From assembly GCA_001312325.1 (NCBI GenBank), contig BBDJ01000006.1:62001-126000 (forward strand): a stretch of 64,000 nt of DNA. The letters are read 5' to 3'. The translations under genes and the position numbers were made by a program. The notes beneath the pieces are model-generated. The model was not told the DNA's origin and did no database searches. It saw only the letters and a program-made list of their open reading frames with translations. Shown piece by piece: positions 35,428 through 46,155 of the stretch (within the stretch, counting starts at the first letter, position 1; every line of letters begins with the position of its first letter). The DNA comes from Lysinibacillus pakistanensis. Lineage in GTDB: Bacteria; Bacillota; Bacilli; Bacillales_A; Planococcaceae.

Positions 35428-36499
35428 ATGATGAAAGGGCTTAAAAAATGGCGTCTTTTTTTCACTTCTAGCAGTGATGATGGTTTTCCTTTCCGGTTGT
35501 GGTGAAGATTATATTTCTGCACTAAAACCATCTGGTCAAGTAGGTAAAGAACAATTCAATCTATTAATGTTAGCTACTGGGATTATGACGTTAGTAGTAG
35601 TAGTCGTATCTGTTATCTATTTACTTGCATTCTTAAAATTCCGCCGTTCAAAAGTTGGCGAAAATGTGATTCCTAAGCAAGTAGAAGGAAGTCACACTCT
35701 TGAAGTGATTTGGACAGTTATTCCAATTATTTTATTATTAATCTTAGCTGTACCAGTTGTTACTGCTACTTATAAATTCGCAGATGTTGCTGCAATGGAT
35801 ATAGTAGATGAAGATGGTAACAAAACAGCACTTACAGTAAATGTAACTGCAAAATTATATTGGTGGGAGTTCGAATACCCTAACCAAGGTATTGTAACTT
35901 CACAAGAATTAGTAGTACCAACAGGTCAAAAGGTTTACTTTAACTTAAAAGCTGCCGATGTAAAGCACTCATTCTGGATTCCTGCTGTGGGCGGTAAAAT
36001 GGATACGAACGTAGAAAACTTAAACAAATTCTACTTAGAATTCGATAAAGAATCGAAAGACCTTAAAGATGGCGTTTTCTATGGTAAATGTGCTGAGTTA
36101 TGTGGTCCTTCACACGCATTAATGGACTTCAAAGTTAAAGCTTTAAGCCCAGAAGCATTTGATGCATGGGTAACTGCAATGAAAGCAACAGAGGGTAAAG
36201 TTGCTGACAAAGCTTCAACAGATCTTGGAGAAGCAACATTTGCTAACAGCTGTTTAGGCTGTCACGCAATTTCTGGTACGGGCGTTAGTGGTGCACCAGG
36301 TCCTAACTTAACAACATTTGGTGACCGTAACCGTGTTGCTGGTTTCTTAAAACATGATGAAGAAAGCCTAAAAGCTTGGATTAAGGACCCTGAACAATTT
36401 AAACCAGGTAACTTAATGACAGGAAAATACGGTGAACTTACTGATGAAGAAATTGATGCTCTTGCAACATACATCATGAGCTTATCTGTTGAAAAATAA
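35428..36499 (+). CDS. ctaC: Cytochrome caa3 oxidase subunit II with fused cytochrome c (one frameshift)
   Basis: Membrane lipoprotein with lipobox FLSGCG, two membrane helices, an extracellular cupredoxin domain and a C-terminal cytochrome c domain. CuA ligands are in KHSFWIPA and CAELCGPSHALM; the c-type heme is bound at CLGCH with Met in GNLMTG. This identifies a caa3-type oxidase accepting electrons from cytochrome c. A T7 at about 35456-35462 has one extra base, which separates the N-terminus MMKGLKKWRLF. About 356 residues. Confidence 0.95.
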
Positions 36500-36540
36500 T
36501 TTTAAGTTTTATGTAACAAACTTTGAGGGAGGTAAAAGTT

Positions 36541-38425
36541 GTGAGCTCATACACACAGAAAAAGGGCTTTGGAGCAACTGTCTGGGATTACATTACTACT
36601 GTTGACCATAAAAAAATTAGCAGTGATGTATTTATTAGCCGGTACATTGTTCTTCGCTATCGCTGGTTTTGAAGCGTTATTAATGCGTATTCAATTAATG
36701 AAACCAAATAACGATTTCGTATCAGCAGGTTTTTTCAATGAATTATTAACAATGCACGGAACGACAATGTTATTCCTAGCAGCGACTCCATTACTATTCG
36801 CATTTATGAACATGCTAGTACCATTACAAATTGGTGCGCGTGACGTTGCATTCCCATTCCTGAACTCTTTAGGGTTCTGGTTATTCTTCCTAGGTGCAGT
36901 ATTCCTTCACCTGTCATTCTTTATGGGTGGCGCTCCTGATGCGGGCTGGACTTCTTATGCATCATTATCATTATACTCTCCAGGACATGGTATTGACTTC
37001 TATGTACTTGGTTTACAAATTTCAGGGGCAGGTACATTAATTTCAGGTCTTAACTTTATCGTTACGATTATTACAATGCGTGCTCCTGGTATGACATTCA
37101 TGCGTATGCCATTATTCACTTGGACATCGCTTGTATCAAGTGCTTTAATTTTATTCGCATTCCCTCCACTTACAATTGGTTTATTAATGATGTTATTTGA
37201 CCGTATGTTTGGTGGTAACTTCTTTGACCATACTATGGGTGGTAACACAATTATTTGGGAACACTTATTCTGGATCTTCGGGCACCCAGAGGTTTATATC
37301 TTAGTATTACCAGCATTCGGGTTATTCTCTGAGATTATTCCAGCGTTCTCTCGTAAGCGTTTATTTGGATACTCATCAATGGTATTCGCAACAATTTTAA
37401 TCGGTTTCTTAGGGTTCATGGTTTGGGCTCACCATATGTTTACAGTTGGTCTAGGGCCAACAGCAAACGCAATTTTTGCCGTTGCAACTATGGCAATTGC
37501 CGTACCAACAGGTATGAAAGTATTCAACTGGATCTTAACTATTTGGGGAGGATCTATTAAAGTTACAACACCAATGCTTTATGCATTAGGCTTCATCCCG
37601 TCATTCGTTGCGGGTGGTGTTACAGGGGTCATGCAAGCATCTGCACCTCTTGACTACCAATTACACGATTCTTACTTTATCGTTGCTCACTTCCACTACG
37701 TAATCGTAGGTGGTATCGTAACAGCTTTATTTGGTTCAGCGCACTTCTACTGGCCAATTTTCTTCAACCGTATGTTAAACGAAACATTAGGAAAATGGAC
37801 TTTCTGGGTATTCTTCATTGGATTCCATTTAACATTCTTCGTACAACATTTCCTAGGTCTGATGGGTATGCCACGTCGCGTATTCACTTACATGGAAGGT
37901 CAAGGTTGGGATCAGTTCAACTATATTTCAACAATCGGTGCGGCAATGATGGGTGTTGGGGTTATCATGATGGTAATCAACTGCTTAATGTCCATTAAAG
38001 GCAAACCAGCAGGTCGTGATCCATGGGGCGATGGACGTACACTGGAATGGTCAATTCCACAACCAATTCCATTCTATAACTTCCGTCAAACACCACTTGT
38101 TCGTGGTTTAGATCCATGGTGGATTGAAAAACAAGAAGGTAATAAAGAAGTTACATTTGCTGAGCCATTAGGTGATATCCATATGCCAAACAACTCAGCT
38201 ATCCCATTCGTTATTTCTTTAGGTATGTTTATCGCAGCATTCGGTGCTCTTTACAATCCAGATGCAGATAAACCATGGTCAATCTATATCTTAATTGGTG
38301 GTCTTGCTATCACATTCGGTGCTATGATTTTCCGTTCTATTAAGGACGATCATGGTTTCCACTTACACAAAGAAGAAATTATTGAAATTGAAGAAAAACT
38401 TTACGGCAAAGGAGGAAATAAATAA
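36541..38425 (+). CDS. ctaD: Cytochrome caa3 oxidase subunit I (one frameshift)
   Basis: Catalytic heme-copper subunit with 12 or more helices. Heme a His in TMHGTTMLF, CuB/Tyr motif GHPEVYILVLP, CuB His pair AHHMFTVG, and heme a/a3 His in VAHFHYVIVGG. GTG start behind GGGAGG. An A7 near 36610-36616 has one extra base, separating the first 25 residues. About 627 residues. Stop overlaps the ctaE start (TAATG). Confidence 0.95.
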
Positions 38426-39051
38426 TGGATTTCAATACTAAATTTACTCCTCATACTTGGCCAGATCATCCTGAACAAGCTACGATGGAAGGTAAAAATA
38501 AAGTCGTTGGTTTCTGGATTTTCCTTGCCTGTGAAGTTGTACTTTTCGCAAGTTTATTCGCTACTTACTTAGCGCTTAAGAACAAAGGTCCTGCGGGCAT
38601 GGAGTTCACAACACAAGGTTTATTTGAATTACCTTTAGCATTTGCTATGACGATGTTACTTTTAACATCATCTCTAACATCTGTATATGCGATTTACCAT
38701 ATGCGTAACTTTAACTTTAAAGGCATGCAAACTTGGTTAGCGATTACATTAGCTTTAGGTCTTGGATTCCTAGCACTTGAAATCTATGAATTCCAACACT
38801 ATGTGCACCTTGGTTTTACATTTAACCAATCTGCATTCGCAACTGCGTTTTATTCATTAGTTGGTACACATGGTTTCCACGTATGTTTAGGACTTGTATG
38901 GATTGCAACATTAATGATCCGTAATGCTAAACGTGGTTTAAACTTGTACAATGCACCTAAATTCTTCGTAGCTGCTTTATATTGGCACTTTATTGACGTA
39001 GTTTGGGTATTCATCTTTACAGTAGTATACTTGATGGGAGTGATCGGATAA
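38425..39051 (+). CDS. ctaE: Cytochrome caa3 oxidase subunit III
   Basis: Five-helix COX3-type subunit, 208 residues, intact. Conserved FWIFLACEVVLFASLFATY near the N-terminus, GTHGFHVCLGLVW and the C-terminal ALYWHFIDVVWVFIFT. Overlaps both neighbours by 1 nt (TAATG), implying translational coupling. Confidence 0.95.
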   Translation: MDFNTKFTPHTWPDHPEQATMEGKNKVVGFWIFLACEVVLFASLFATYLALKNKGPAGMEFTTQGLFELPLAFAMTMLLLTSSLTSVYAIYHMRNFNFKGMQTWLAITLALGLGFLALEIYEFQHYVHLGFTFNQSAFATAFYSLVGTHGFHVCLGLVWIATLMIRNAKRGLNLYNAPKFFVAALYWHFIDVVWVFIFTVVYLMGVIG

Positions 39052-39395
39052 TGTCATCACACGATACACCTATAGTTGCTAAGTCACAGGCACAATACGA
39101 GTATGATCGTCATCATAATGCCGTTCATATGCGTAAACAAGTAATCAACTTTGCGATTATGATTTTCTTTACATTTATCGCGTTCGCAGTAGTTGCAGCC
39201 GATTTTTCTAAATACTTAATCATGCCATTCGTATTATTGCTTGCTGGAGTGCAAGTTGTTCTTCAACTTTACTCTTTCATGCACTTAGAAGACAAAAAAA
39301 CTCACTTCGGTGGTGTAATTGGTTTCTTCATGTGGATGGGAATTTTAATCGCATTTACATTCTTCTTAGCATTCTTAACTATCATTTGGTGGTAA
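39051..39395 (+). CDS. ctaF: Cytochrome caa3 oxidase subunit IV
   Basis: 114-residue COX4 (prokaryotic) membrane subunit with three helices and the family motif LQLYSFMHLED. Intact; last gene of ctaCDEF before a terminator. Confidence 0.9.
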   Translation: MSSHDTPIVAKSQAQYEYDRHHNAVHMRKQVINFAIMIFFTFIAFAVVAADFSKYLIMPFVLLLAGVQVVLQLYSFMHLEDKKTHFGGVIGFFMWMGILIAFTFFLAFLTIIWW

Positions 39396-39404
39396 TCATC
39401 AAAG

Positions 39405-39440
39405 AAGCACGTTCTCTACTTTATGTAGGAACGTGCTTTT
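39405..39440 (+). terminator. Terminator of ctaCDEF
   Basis: Perfect 10-bp stem AAGCACGTTC / GAACGTGCTT, 14-nt loop, short T tract. Confidence 0.8.
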
Positions 39441-39505
39441 CTTATTGACTAATTGGATTTAAAATTTATTGTTAGTATTTATGTGCCTAGACTATCAATA
39501 GTAAT

Positions 39506-39535
39506 TTGTTCACCTTTCGTTCATTGCAGTATAAT
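39506..39535 (+). promoter_or_regulatory. SigA-type promoter of ctaG
   Basis: TTGTTC (39506-39511), 18-bp spacer, consensus TATAAT (39530-39535), 50 nt before the ctaG ATG. It gives ctaG its own promoter after the ctaF terminator. Confidence 0.65.
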
Positions 39536-39585
39536 TGTAAGCGTTCTATAATAGGAGTACTGAAGTTTAAAGGAGTGCGTTCTGT

Positions 39586-40510
39586 ATGCCACTTAGTATA
39601 TTTGGTTTCCAAGCTTTATGGAGCCCATATTTAATAGGGGTTCTCGTTTTCATAACAGTCATCTATTTTTTTAATCACAACAAAATGGCGCAAGGATTTT
39701 AAAGAAAGTGAGCCTCTGAAAAAGGGAGAGGCAATTTATTTTGTGCTGGCAATGGTAACGATTTATATTATTAAGGGATCTCCAATAGATTTGATGGCGC
39801 ACATTATGTTTACAATGCATATGGTGCAAATGGCTATTTTATTATTGCTTGTTCCAATTTTCATAATTAAGGGAATTCCTTGGTGGGTATGGAAAGTTGC
39901 AATAGAAGCACCTGTTGCTAGAAAAATATTTAAAGTGTTTACGTTACCTGTTGTAGCAGTATTTGTCTTTATCGGGTTATTTTCTTTCTACCATTTACCA
40001 TCAGTTTTAGATTACATTAAACTAAACGAAACTTTACACGGTACATATACATTTGTGTTATTTGTATCTGCTGTTTTTATGTATTGGCCATTAATTCAAA
40101 ATATGCCTAATCGTTCACAAATGAAGCCTTTGTACAAATTAGCTTATATAATTGCTAATGCAGTATTAATTACACCTGCATGTGCATTAATCATTTTTGC
40201 TCCTGATGCCATGTATGAAACATATACAAATGGTGAGGCATGGTTAAAAGCAATGGAACTTTGTGTACCAGCCTCTACTTTATCTGGCTTATCTCTATCA
40301 GGACCAGAGCTCTTTACAGATATGAAGCCTGTTGCCGATCAACAGCTGGGTGGTGTTCTGATGAAAATATTACAAGAGCTTATTTTCGGTGTATTACTTG
40401 GATCAATTTTTATAAAATGGTATCGCTCAGAACAAAAGGATCCAGATAAAATTACTGCCGATGCATTAAAGGCGCATCAACAAAAATGGGAAAGTCAACA
40501 GCAACATTAA
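39586..40510 (+). CDS. ctaG: Cytochrome c oxidase assembly factor CtaG (one frameshift)
   Basis: Seven-helix CtaG_caa3 membrane protein needed for caa3 oxidase assembly, probably copper delivery. Conserved histidines in DLMAHIMFTMHMVQM and an ETLHGTYTFVLF segment. A T7 near 39666-39672 has one extra base, separating the first 27 residues. About 307 residues. RBS AAAGGAGTG. Confidence 0.9.
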
Positions 40511-40545
40511 TTGAAAGTAGAAATTTTCTATAAGGAGTTTTGTGA

Positions 40546-41008
40546 ATGGAATTGCAAATTTTACCAACTCTAAGTACTTCATTCATCGTGATCAGTGCAG
40601 TACTTGTAGCGATTGGCTGGGGCTTAATTATAAAAAGAAAAGTTGAAGCACATAAAAAAAGTAATGTTAGCTGCTGGTGTTGCGGCACTTATTTTCTTTA
40701 TCATTTATGCTTCACGTACAGTATTTATTGGAAATACAGCATTTGGTGGTGGAGAAGATTTAAAACCATATTATACTTTCTTCTTAATTTTCCACATTAT
40801 TTTAGCGACTACTGGAGCTGTGTTTGGAATTGTGAGCATTATTTCTGGCTTAAAAATGAATATTAAGCTCCACCGTCGTATTGGTCCGATTACAAGTATT
40901 ATTTGGTTCTTTGTAGCTATTACTGGGGTGTTAGTGTACGTTTTACTTTATGTTTTATTTGAACCAGGCGAAACAACTTCTGTTATTAAAGCTATTTTAG
41001 GGGTTTAA
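40546..41008 (+). CDS. DUF420 membrane protein (one frameshift)
   Basis: About 154 residues, four or more helices, DUF420 (YozB-like) family commonly linked to oxidase assembly genes. LKPYYTFFLIFHIILATTG and MNIKLHRRIGPITSIIWF carry conserved histidines that could bind metal or heme. An A7 near 40654-40660 has one extra base. RBS AAGGAG. Position just after ctaG suggests a role in oxidase assembly; not proven. Confidence 0.8.
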
Positions 41009-41011
41009 CAA

Positions 41012-41050
41012 AAATCTCCCACTTTTTATTGAGAAGGTGGGAGATTTTTT
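41012..41050 (+). terminator. Terminator after the DUF420 gene
   Basis: Perfect 11-bp stem AAATCTCCCAC / GTGGGAGATTT, T6. It overlaps the probable corrected 3' end of the opposing YtvI-type gene. Confidence 0.85.
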
Positions 41051-42089
41051 ATGGATGTCTGATTCAATAAAGAAAGAACAACAACAACTAGTAAAGGCCA
41101 ATTAAAATTCCGAGAAATCCGAATATTTTAAAGCCGATAAACATGGCGATAAATGTTGTAAGAGAGGAAAGGCCAACTTTATTGCCAATAACTCTAGGTT
41201 CAATCATACGTCGAACCAAAAATAAGACAATGGTTAGCACCACTAGTGCTATAGCAAAGACATAGTCACCTGTAAAGGCTTTATAAATCGCCCAAGGTAG
41301 AAGTAATATAAATGAATCTAAAAAAGGAATAACATCTAAAATCACAAGCAAAAGTGCTAATATAAGTGGGAATGGTGTTTTTAGTATAAAAAAACGTTCC
41401 AAAGGCTATTGCAAAAATACAAATACCAACTAAAAATTGAGCTTTTATAAAGCCGAACAAAGCAAGTTTCACTCGTTGCCCAATAAATAATATTTTTTTG
41501 GTGATAGTGAAAGGGAAAGGGGGCTAACATTTTACGATTGATGGCTGGCAGCTCTAAAAGTAACATGTATAGCACAATCCAATAAACAAATATATCAAAC
41601 AAACGTGAAGGAATATAGGTAAGCAGTGATGACCAAACATTCACGTTTGTTAAAGACAGGGCAAATTTTTCAATGGATGTTAATGCCCGTGAAATGAGTA
41701 GTTGAATTTGGATGACAAGATCTACTGGTAAATGATACGTATAGTTAGAAAGCTTGGATTGCATTTGAATCCATAGTGCTGACAGTTGATTGAGATACTC
41801 AGGAATGTGAATGATAAATGTTGAAAATTGTTTCCAGGCTATAAATATTATGAGGCTACATAATAATATGGTTATACTTAAAAAGAATATAAAAAAAATG
41901 GATACAGTAATTTTCCGTTTTTTTCGGAATCGTTTGCTAATACGAATGATGATAGGCTCTAATAATATGGCGGTGACGTAGGCAAGTAATATTGGTAATG
42001 ATAGCGATATAAACCAAAGAAGTGCTATTCCTAATGCAATAACAATTATTGGGTGGCGAAAAAAAGGGGTGTTTTAAAAATTGTAGCAT
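41026..42089 (-). CDS. AI-2E/YtvI-family sporulation-type membrane protein (several frameshifts)
   Basis: Polytopic PerM/AI-2E-type protein resembling YtvI: VILDVIPFLDSFILLLPWA and VRRMIEPRVIGNKVGLSSL are typical C-terminal motifs. Extra bases in A/T runs near 41386-41392, 41494-41500 and 42058-42065. The raw frame stops at 41088 after GILIGLY; adding one C in GGCC gives GPLLVVVLSLLNQ and an end near 41026, matching family length (about 350). ATG at 42089 behind AGGTGAAATTA. The exact stop is uncertain. Confidence 0.7.
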
Positions 42090-42162
42090 TAATTTCACCT
42101 ACATCCTATTGAAAGATATCATTAGTATGAGACGAAAAAATATTTTTACTCAAAATAAAAAA

Positions 42163-42187
42163 AGACTGGACCACCAGTCTTTTCAAA
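42163..42187 (-). terminator. Terminator of ylbA
   Basis: AAAGACTGG / CCAGTCTTT with a short loop, followed on the minus strand by a T7 tract. Confidence 0.75.
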
Positions 42188-42273
42188 ACGATATTTGAAG
42201 CTGTTGTCGCAGTGGAGAGTTTGATTCTTTCCATTTCCTAAATTAGGAACATAGCTATCACTAAAAATATAGA

Positions 42274-42677
42274 TTAGCGTGCTTTAACAGGTTCAATATT
42301 GTTTTTATTTGTCGTTTGGATTGCGAATTCATCTAAGTCTAATTTAACCTTTTTTTAAGATTTCTTCACATTTTTTTTACAAGGTGTGCTGGATACACTT
42401 CATCGTCACCATATTCAACACCATGTGGGTAATAGTATTTACCAAGTGCTGGTTTCATTAACGTTAGGATTGCGTCGTGTGCACCAACGTCACCAGAAAT
42501 TGCATATGCGAATACACGAAGGTAATAACGGCCTTCACGAGTATCGAAACGCTTATCAAATGTCATACGTTCATAGTCCCAGCCGCCATCACATTCTAAA
42601 CCATTTTTTTTCATAATGCTTTCAATAAGTTCTTGATCAGCTGTTAAATTTTCAAGGTTAGTATTTTCAAAATACAT
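42274..42677 (-). CDS. ylbA: YugN-like family protein, YlbA (two frameshifts)
   Basis: About 134-residue soluble protein of the YugN-like family: GLECDGGWDYERMTFDKRFD and YYLRVFAYAISGDVGAHDA, then YYYPHGVEYGDDE. A-runs near 42349-42355 and 42370-42378 carry extra bases; correction adds a C-terminus ending NNIEPVKAR. RBS AAAGGAGG. Position before ylbC matches B. subtilis. Function unknown. Confidence 0.8.
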
Positions 42678-42824
42678 GTAAAATCCTCCTTTAGGTTCTC
42701 GTACAAAGTATACGCTCATTTTTATAATAGAGCATATTCGACATTGTTGCAATGACAACATTGTGTCAACCCAATTACAATTGATATAATAACTTACAAT
42801 AATGGTGATGAAAAGGAGTCATGT

Positions 42825-43947
42825 ATGAAAGCTTTATTCCGTATTCTTATGGCATGTGCTGTAATAGCATTAATCGGCTTTATGTTTTTTTAATACACCA
42901 CGTGAAAATGAGCCACTTGAAGGACCAAATGCGAATTCTAATATTATACCAAAAACAGAATTAAAGCAGCCGGAAGTTGGAGCAATGACAAGGCCAGAAA
43001 CTGGATTATCGACATTCATTGGTCAAGGTGTACAAGCAGTTGTGAAGCAATACGGAGAGCCAGCACGAAAGGAACCATCGTCCTTTGGATATGATTGGTG
43101 GGTCTATAATACGAGTGCTGCTACATTTTTTATGGTAGGGGTTCAAAATAATATAGTTACACAAGTTTACATAGCTGGAGAAGATTTAGACGCCTATCCT
43201 TTTAAAGTTGGACAAAAACGTGATGAGATTTATCGAATGACAATCATTGATTATGAAGTAGCGGCAAATGTTGATGATAATATTTTTGTTTTTTCAATGA
43301 GTGAAGAGGATATGCAGACTCGTTTACTTGTGAAATTCGATGGACTTTTTGCACAGCTTTATATAGATAGAGAAACTAGTGAGCTACAGGGTATACGCTT
43401 CACTAATAGCGAAACACTTGTTCTTCATCAACCATATGAAATGACTTATCAAGGTGAGCTTGTTATACCTACACCTCCGTCTTCTTTTTTACAGCAGGAA
43501 ATCAATGAAGCAAATGCTGAACAGCTTGACGATTTACTGAATGTAACTAGGGTGCACCATAATCTACTTCCACTACAAGTTGATGTAACACTAGAAGAAG
43601 CAGCTAAAATGCATAGTGAGGATATGAAAGTTCAAAACTTTATTGGTCATGAATCACCTACAAATGGGGATTTAAAAAAGAGATTAGAAACACAAGGGAT
43701 TGAATATAGTGAGGCAAATGAGAATCTAGCGACGGCTTATTTTGATGCTATAGAGGCCATGCACGGTTGGCTCAATTCTGCTGAGCATCGAAAAGTTATT
43801 TTGAATGAAAAATATGCAACAGTTGGCTCTGGTGTCTTTTTAAATTATTATACACAAATTTTTATTGAGCCTTCCTCACAAAAGATGGATAGTGAAAATA
43901 TTGACGCTGAAGAACCTGTAGAGACTATCGATGAATCAACACAATAA
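42825..43947 (+). CDS. ylbC: CAP/SCP-domain protein with CAP-associated domain, YlbC (one frameshift)
   Basis: About 373 residues: N-terminal signal anchor (LMACAVIALIGFMFF), a CAP-associated domain (about 60-190, FIGQGVQAVVKQYGEP) and a CAP/SCP domain (about 225-350, LLNVTRVHHNLLPLQ, ENLATAY, GWLNSAEHRKVI). Exported and probably surface-attached. A T7 near 42886-42892 has one extra base. RBS AAAAGGAG, 7 nt before the ATG. Confidence 0.85.
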
Positions 43948-43959
43948 AATAGTATCTGT

Positions 43960-44005
43960 AACTGAAGATTAACTTGGTCAGCCGAGTTGAACTTCAGTTT
44001 TTTCA
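43960..44005 (+). terminator. Terminator of ylbC
   Basis: AACTGAAG / CTTCAGTT with an inner AACT/GAGTT pairing, then T6. Confidence 0.8.
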
Positions 44006-44054
44006 TTTTCTAAACGATCTGTTGAGAGTAAAGCCTCTACCTACATTTTTCGTC

Positions 44055-44082
44055 ACACCGTTACAGACGCCGTCATATGATA
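44055..44082 (+). promoter_or_regulatory. Mother-cell sigma (SigK/SigE)-like promoter
   Basis: CATATGATA at 44074-44082 fits the SigK -10 consensus CATAnnnTA exactly, with AC (44055-44056) 17 bp upstream as the -35. The same CATA core partly fits SigE. It lies 25 nt before the MurE-type gene. Such a short motif can occur by chance. Confidence 0.35.
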
Positions 44083-44106
44083 GAGAACTGAAAGGGGGAA
44101 TGAGGC

Positions 44107-45586
44107 ATGCAATTAGCTGAGCTTTTAAAGGATTGGCCATGTAGTGTGACTGGTGGGTCTATTCGAACTATTGTTACAGGTGTTGAGGACTATGCACAGG
44201 CTGTAAAACCAGGAGATATTTTTATAGTAAGAAAGGGCAAGAAAACGTCTGGTAGTCGCTTTGTAAAAGAGGCATTGGCTCGTGGGGCTGTAGCCATTGT
44301 TTCAGAGGAAAGTATCTCACTACCTATTACTGATCAAAATATACCTTTTGTTTGGGTTCCAAATACAGCCTTATTTTTATCGTATGCAAGTGCAAAACTT
44401 GCTGCCTTTCCAGCAGAAGCATTGACGGTAATAGCCATAACTGGGACAAATGGAAAAACAACAGTGAGTCATTTTGTAAGCCAATTGCTAAGAGCTTTAC
44501 ATAAAAATGTAGCTGTTATTGGGACTGTTGGATTTTTTTATAAATGGTCAAAAACAACAAACTATATATGAGCAATTAACGACATTGCAGGCTAAGGAAT
44601 TGCATCCGATTTTAAAGCAATGTGCGCGAAATGGTGTTACACATGTTGTTTTAGAGGCTTCATCAATGGGTTTACAGCAGCATCGATTAGATCATTGTGA
44701 TATTGATTGTGGTGTCTTTTTAAATTTATCAGAGGACCATTTAGAGGATCATGGAGGGCTTGAGGCATATAAGCGAGCGAAAAAGAGATTGGCGGATTTA
44801 TCTAAAAAGCTAGTGTTAAATGGAGATGATAATTTCTGTCGTTCTGTTGGTATTTATGATAAGAAAAAAATCCTGCTCATTTGGCTTTGACAATCACAAT
44901 GACTTACATATCCAAATTGTCAGTGAATCCATTGGCAAAACGGTACTCTGTCTACAAACATCATCAAGTGAGCATATCGTAGAAATTCCCTTCATTGGAA
45001 AATATCATGTGCAAAATGCTGTAGCTGCGTTGATGGCTATATGGCGCGTAGGTTTTTCAATTGAGGAGATAGCCGAGCATATGTGGTCATTAAGGCTCCC
45101 AGAAGGCAGACTTGAGAAAATCGATAATGCATTTGGCATTGATGTGTATGTGGATTATGCGCATACTGCAGAGGCATTACAGGCTGTTTTACAGACATTT
45201 GATCGATCGAGGACACTTTATCTAGTATTTAGCTGTGGAGGAAATAGGGATAAGGCAAAACGTTTTGCGATGGGTGCTGTAGCCAGTAAGTATGCAGATA
45301 TTATTTTTTTTAACAACTGATAATCCACGTGATGAGGATCCAATCCTAATTAATGAAAGTATCATAGCAGGTTTTACGGAACAGCAATATTATGAAATTT
45401 ATTTAGATCGCAAGGTTGCAATTCATAAGGCATTAGAAAAAGCTGAAAAAGGTGATATTGTCCTTGTTGCCGGAAAAGGGCATGAACAAACTCAACAAAT
45501 AAAAAAATGAAAAATTCCCTTTTTCCGATCAACAATGTGTCCGTGATTATTTTCTAAATCTTATGCCTGAGAGCGGCGTTGAATGA
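44107..45586 (+). CDS. MurE-type UDP-MurNAc-tripeptide synthetase with DAP-type motif (four frameshifts)
   Basis: Cytosolic ATP-dependent Mur ligase adding the third amino acid to UDP-MurNAc-L-Ala-D-Glu. P-loop ITGTNGKTT, central EASSMGLQQHRLDH and GVFLNLSEDHLEDHGG, carbamylated-Lys region EAYKRAKKRL, and C-terminal VDYAHTAEAL. The substrate loop reads TTDNPRDEDP; DNPR is the signature of meso-DAP-adding MurE. Extra bases in T7 (about 44533), A7 (about 44864), T8 (about 45303) and A7 (about 45503); corrected length about 492. Alone here, away from a division/cell-wall cluster. RBS GAAAGGGGG. Possibly a sporulation paralog. Confidence 0.85.
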
Positions 45587-46068
45587 CAAAAAAATGATCC
45601 AGTTGCAATAGCGAGCTTGCGTCCAGTTTCATCCTCGATATCACATTCCATTACAAGTGTTTGACGCCCTTTATGTACAAAGCGTCCACGTGCAATTAGC
45701 TCTTTATTTGTAGTTGTAGCAATATAAGAGACATTCATATTTGTTGTGACCACATTAAAGCCTTCCGGTACAGAACGAGAAGCCAATCCTCCCATCGCTG
45801 CATCTGCAATTGTAGCAATAATTCCTCCATGTGGGACCTTAATCGTATTATGGATAACTGGTGTAATTGGGATTCGAACCTCACTAATTTCTGGCTCAAA
45901 TTTACCCACCATATGCAGGGCAGCATTGATATATCGACGATGTACCCCGTGTTGTTTTGCACGAAGCCCTGATAATAAATGCAATAAAACCTCTTCATCT
46001 TCAGCAGTGCTTTCTTGTAAAATATTTGCTAGTAATTCTTCGATTTGTTCTTTTGATGATGTAGCCAA
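45561..46068 (-). CDS. PaaI-type hotdog-fold thioesterase
   Basis: About 168 residues with the PaaI motif VPHGGIIATIADAAMGGLAS, which holds the catalytic Asp, and GRFVHKGRQTLVMECDI. TTG start at 46068 behind GAAGGAG. A T/A run near 45588-45594 has one extra base; correction gives the family-like end GSFFVIQRRSQA. Its 3' end overlaps that of the MurE-type gene by about 26 nt. Likely hydrolyses an acyl- or aryl-CoA; substrate unknown. Confidence 0.8.
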
Positions 46069-46155
46069 TATAAAAACTCCTTCATGTAAAAATATCAATA
46101 ATGTAAAATTACCATAAAATCTGTTATGATGGGTAAGAGATTGGGGGAATTAACT

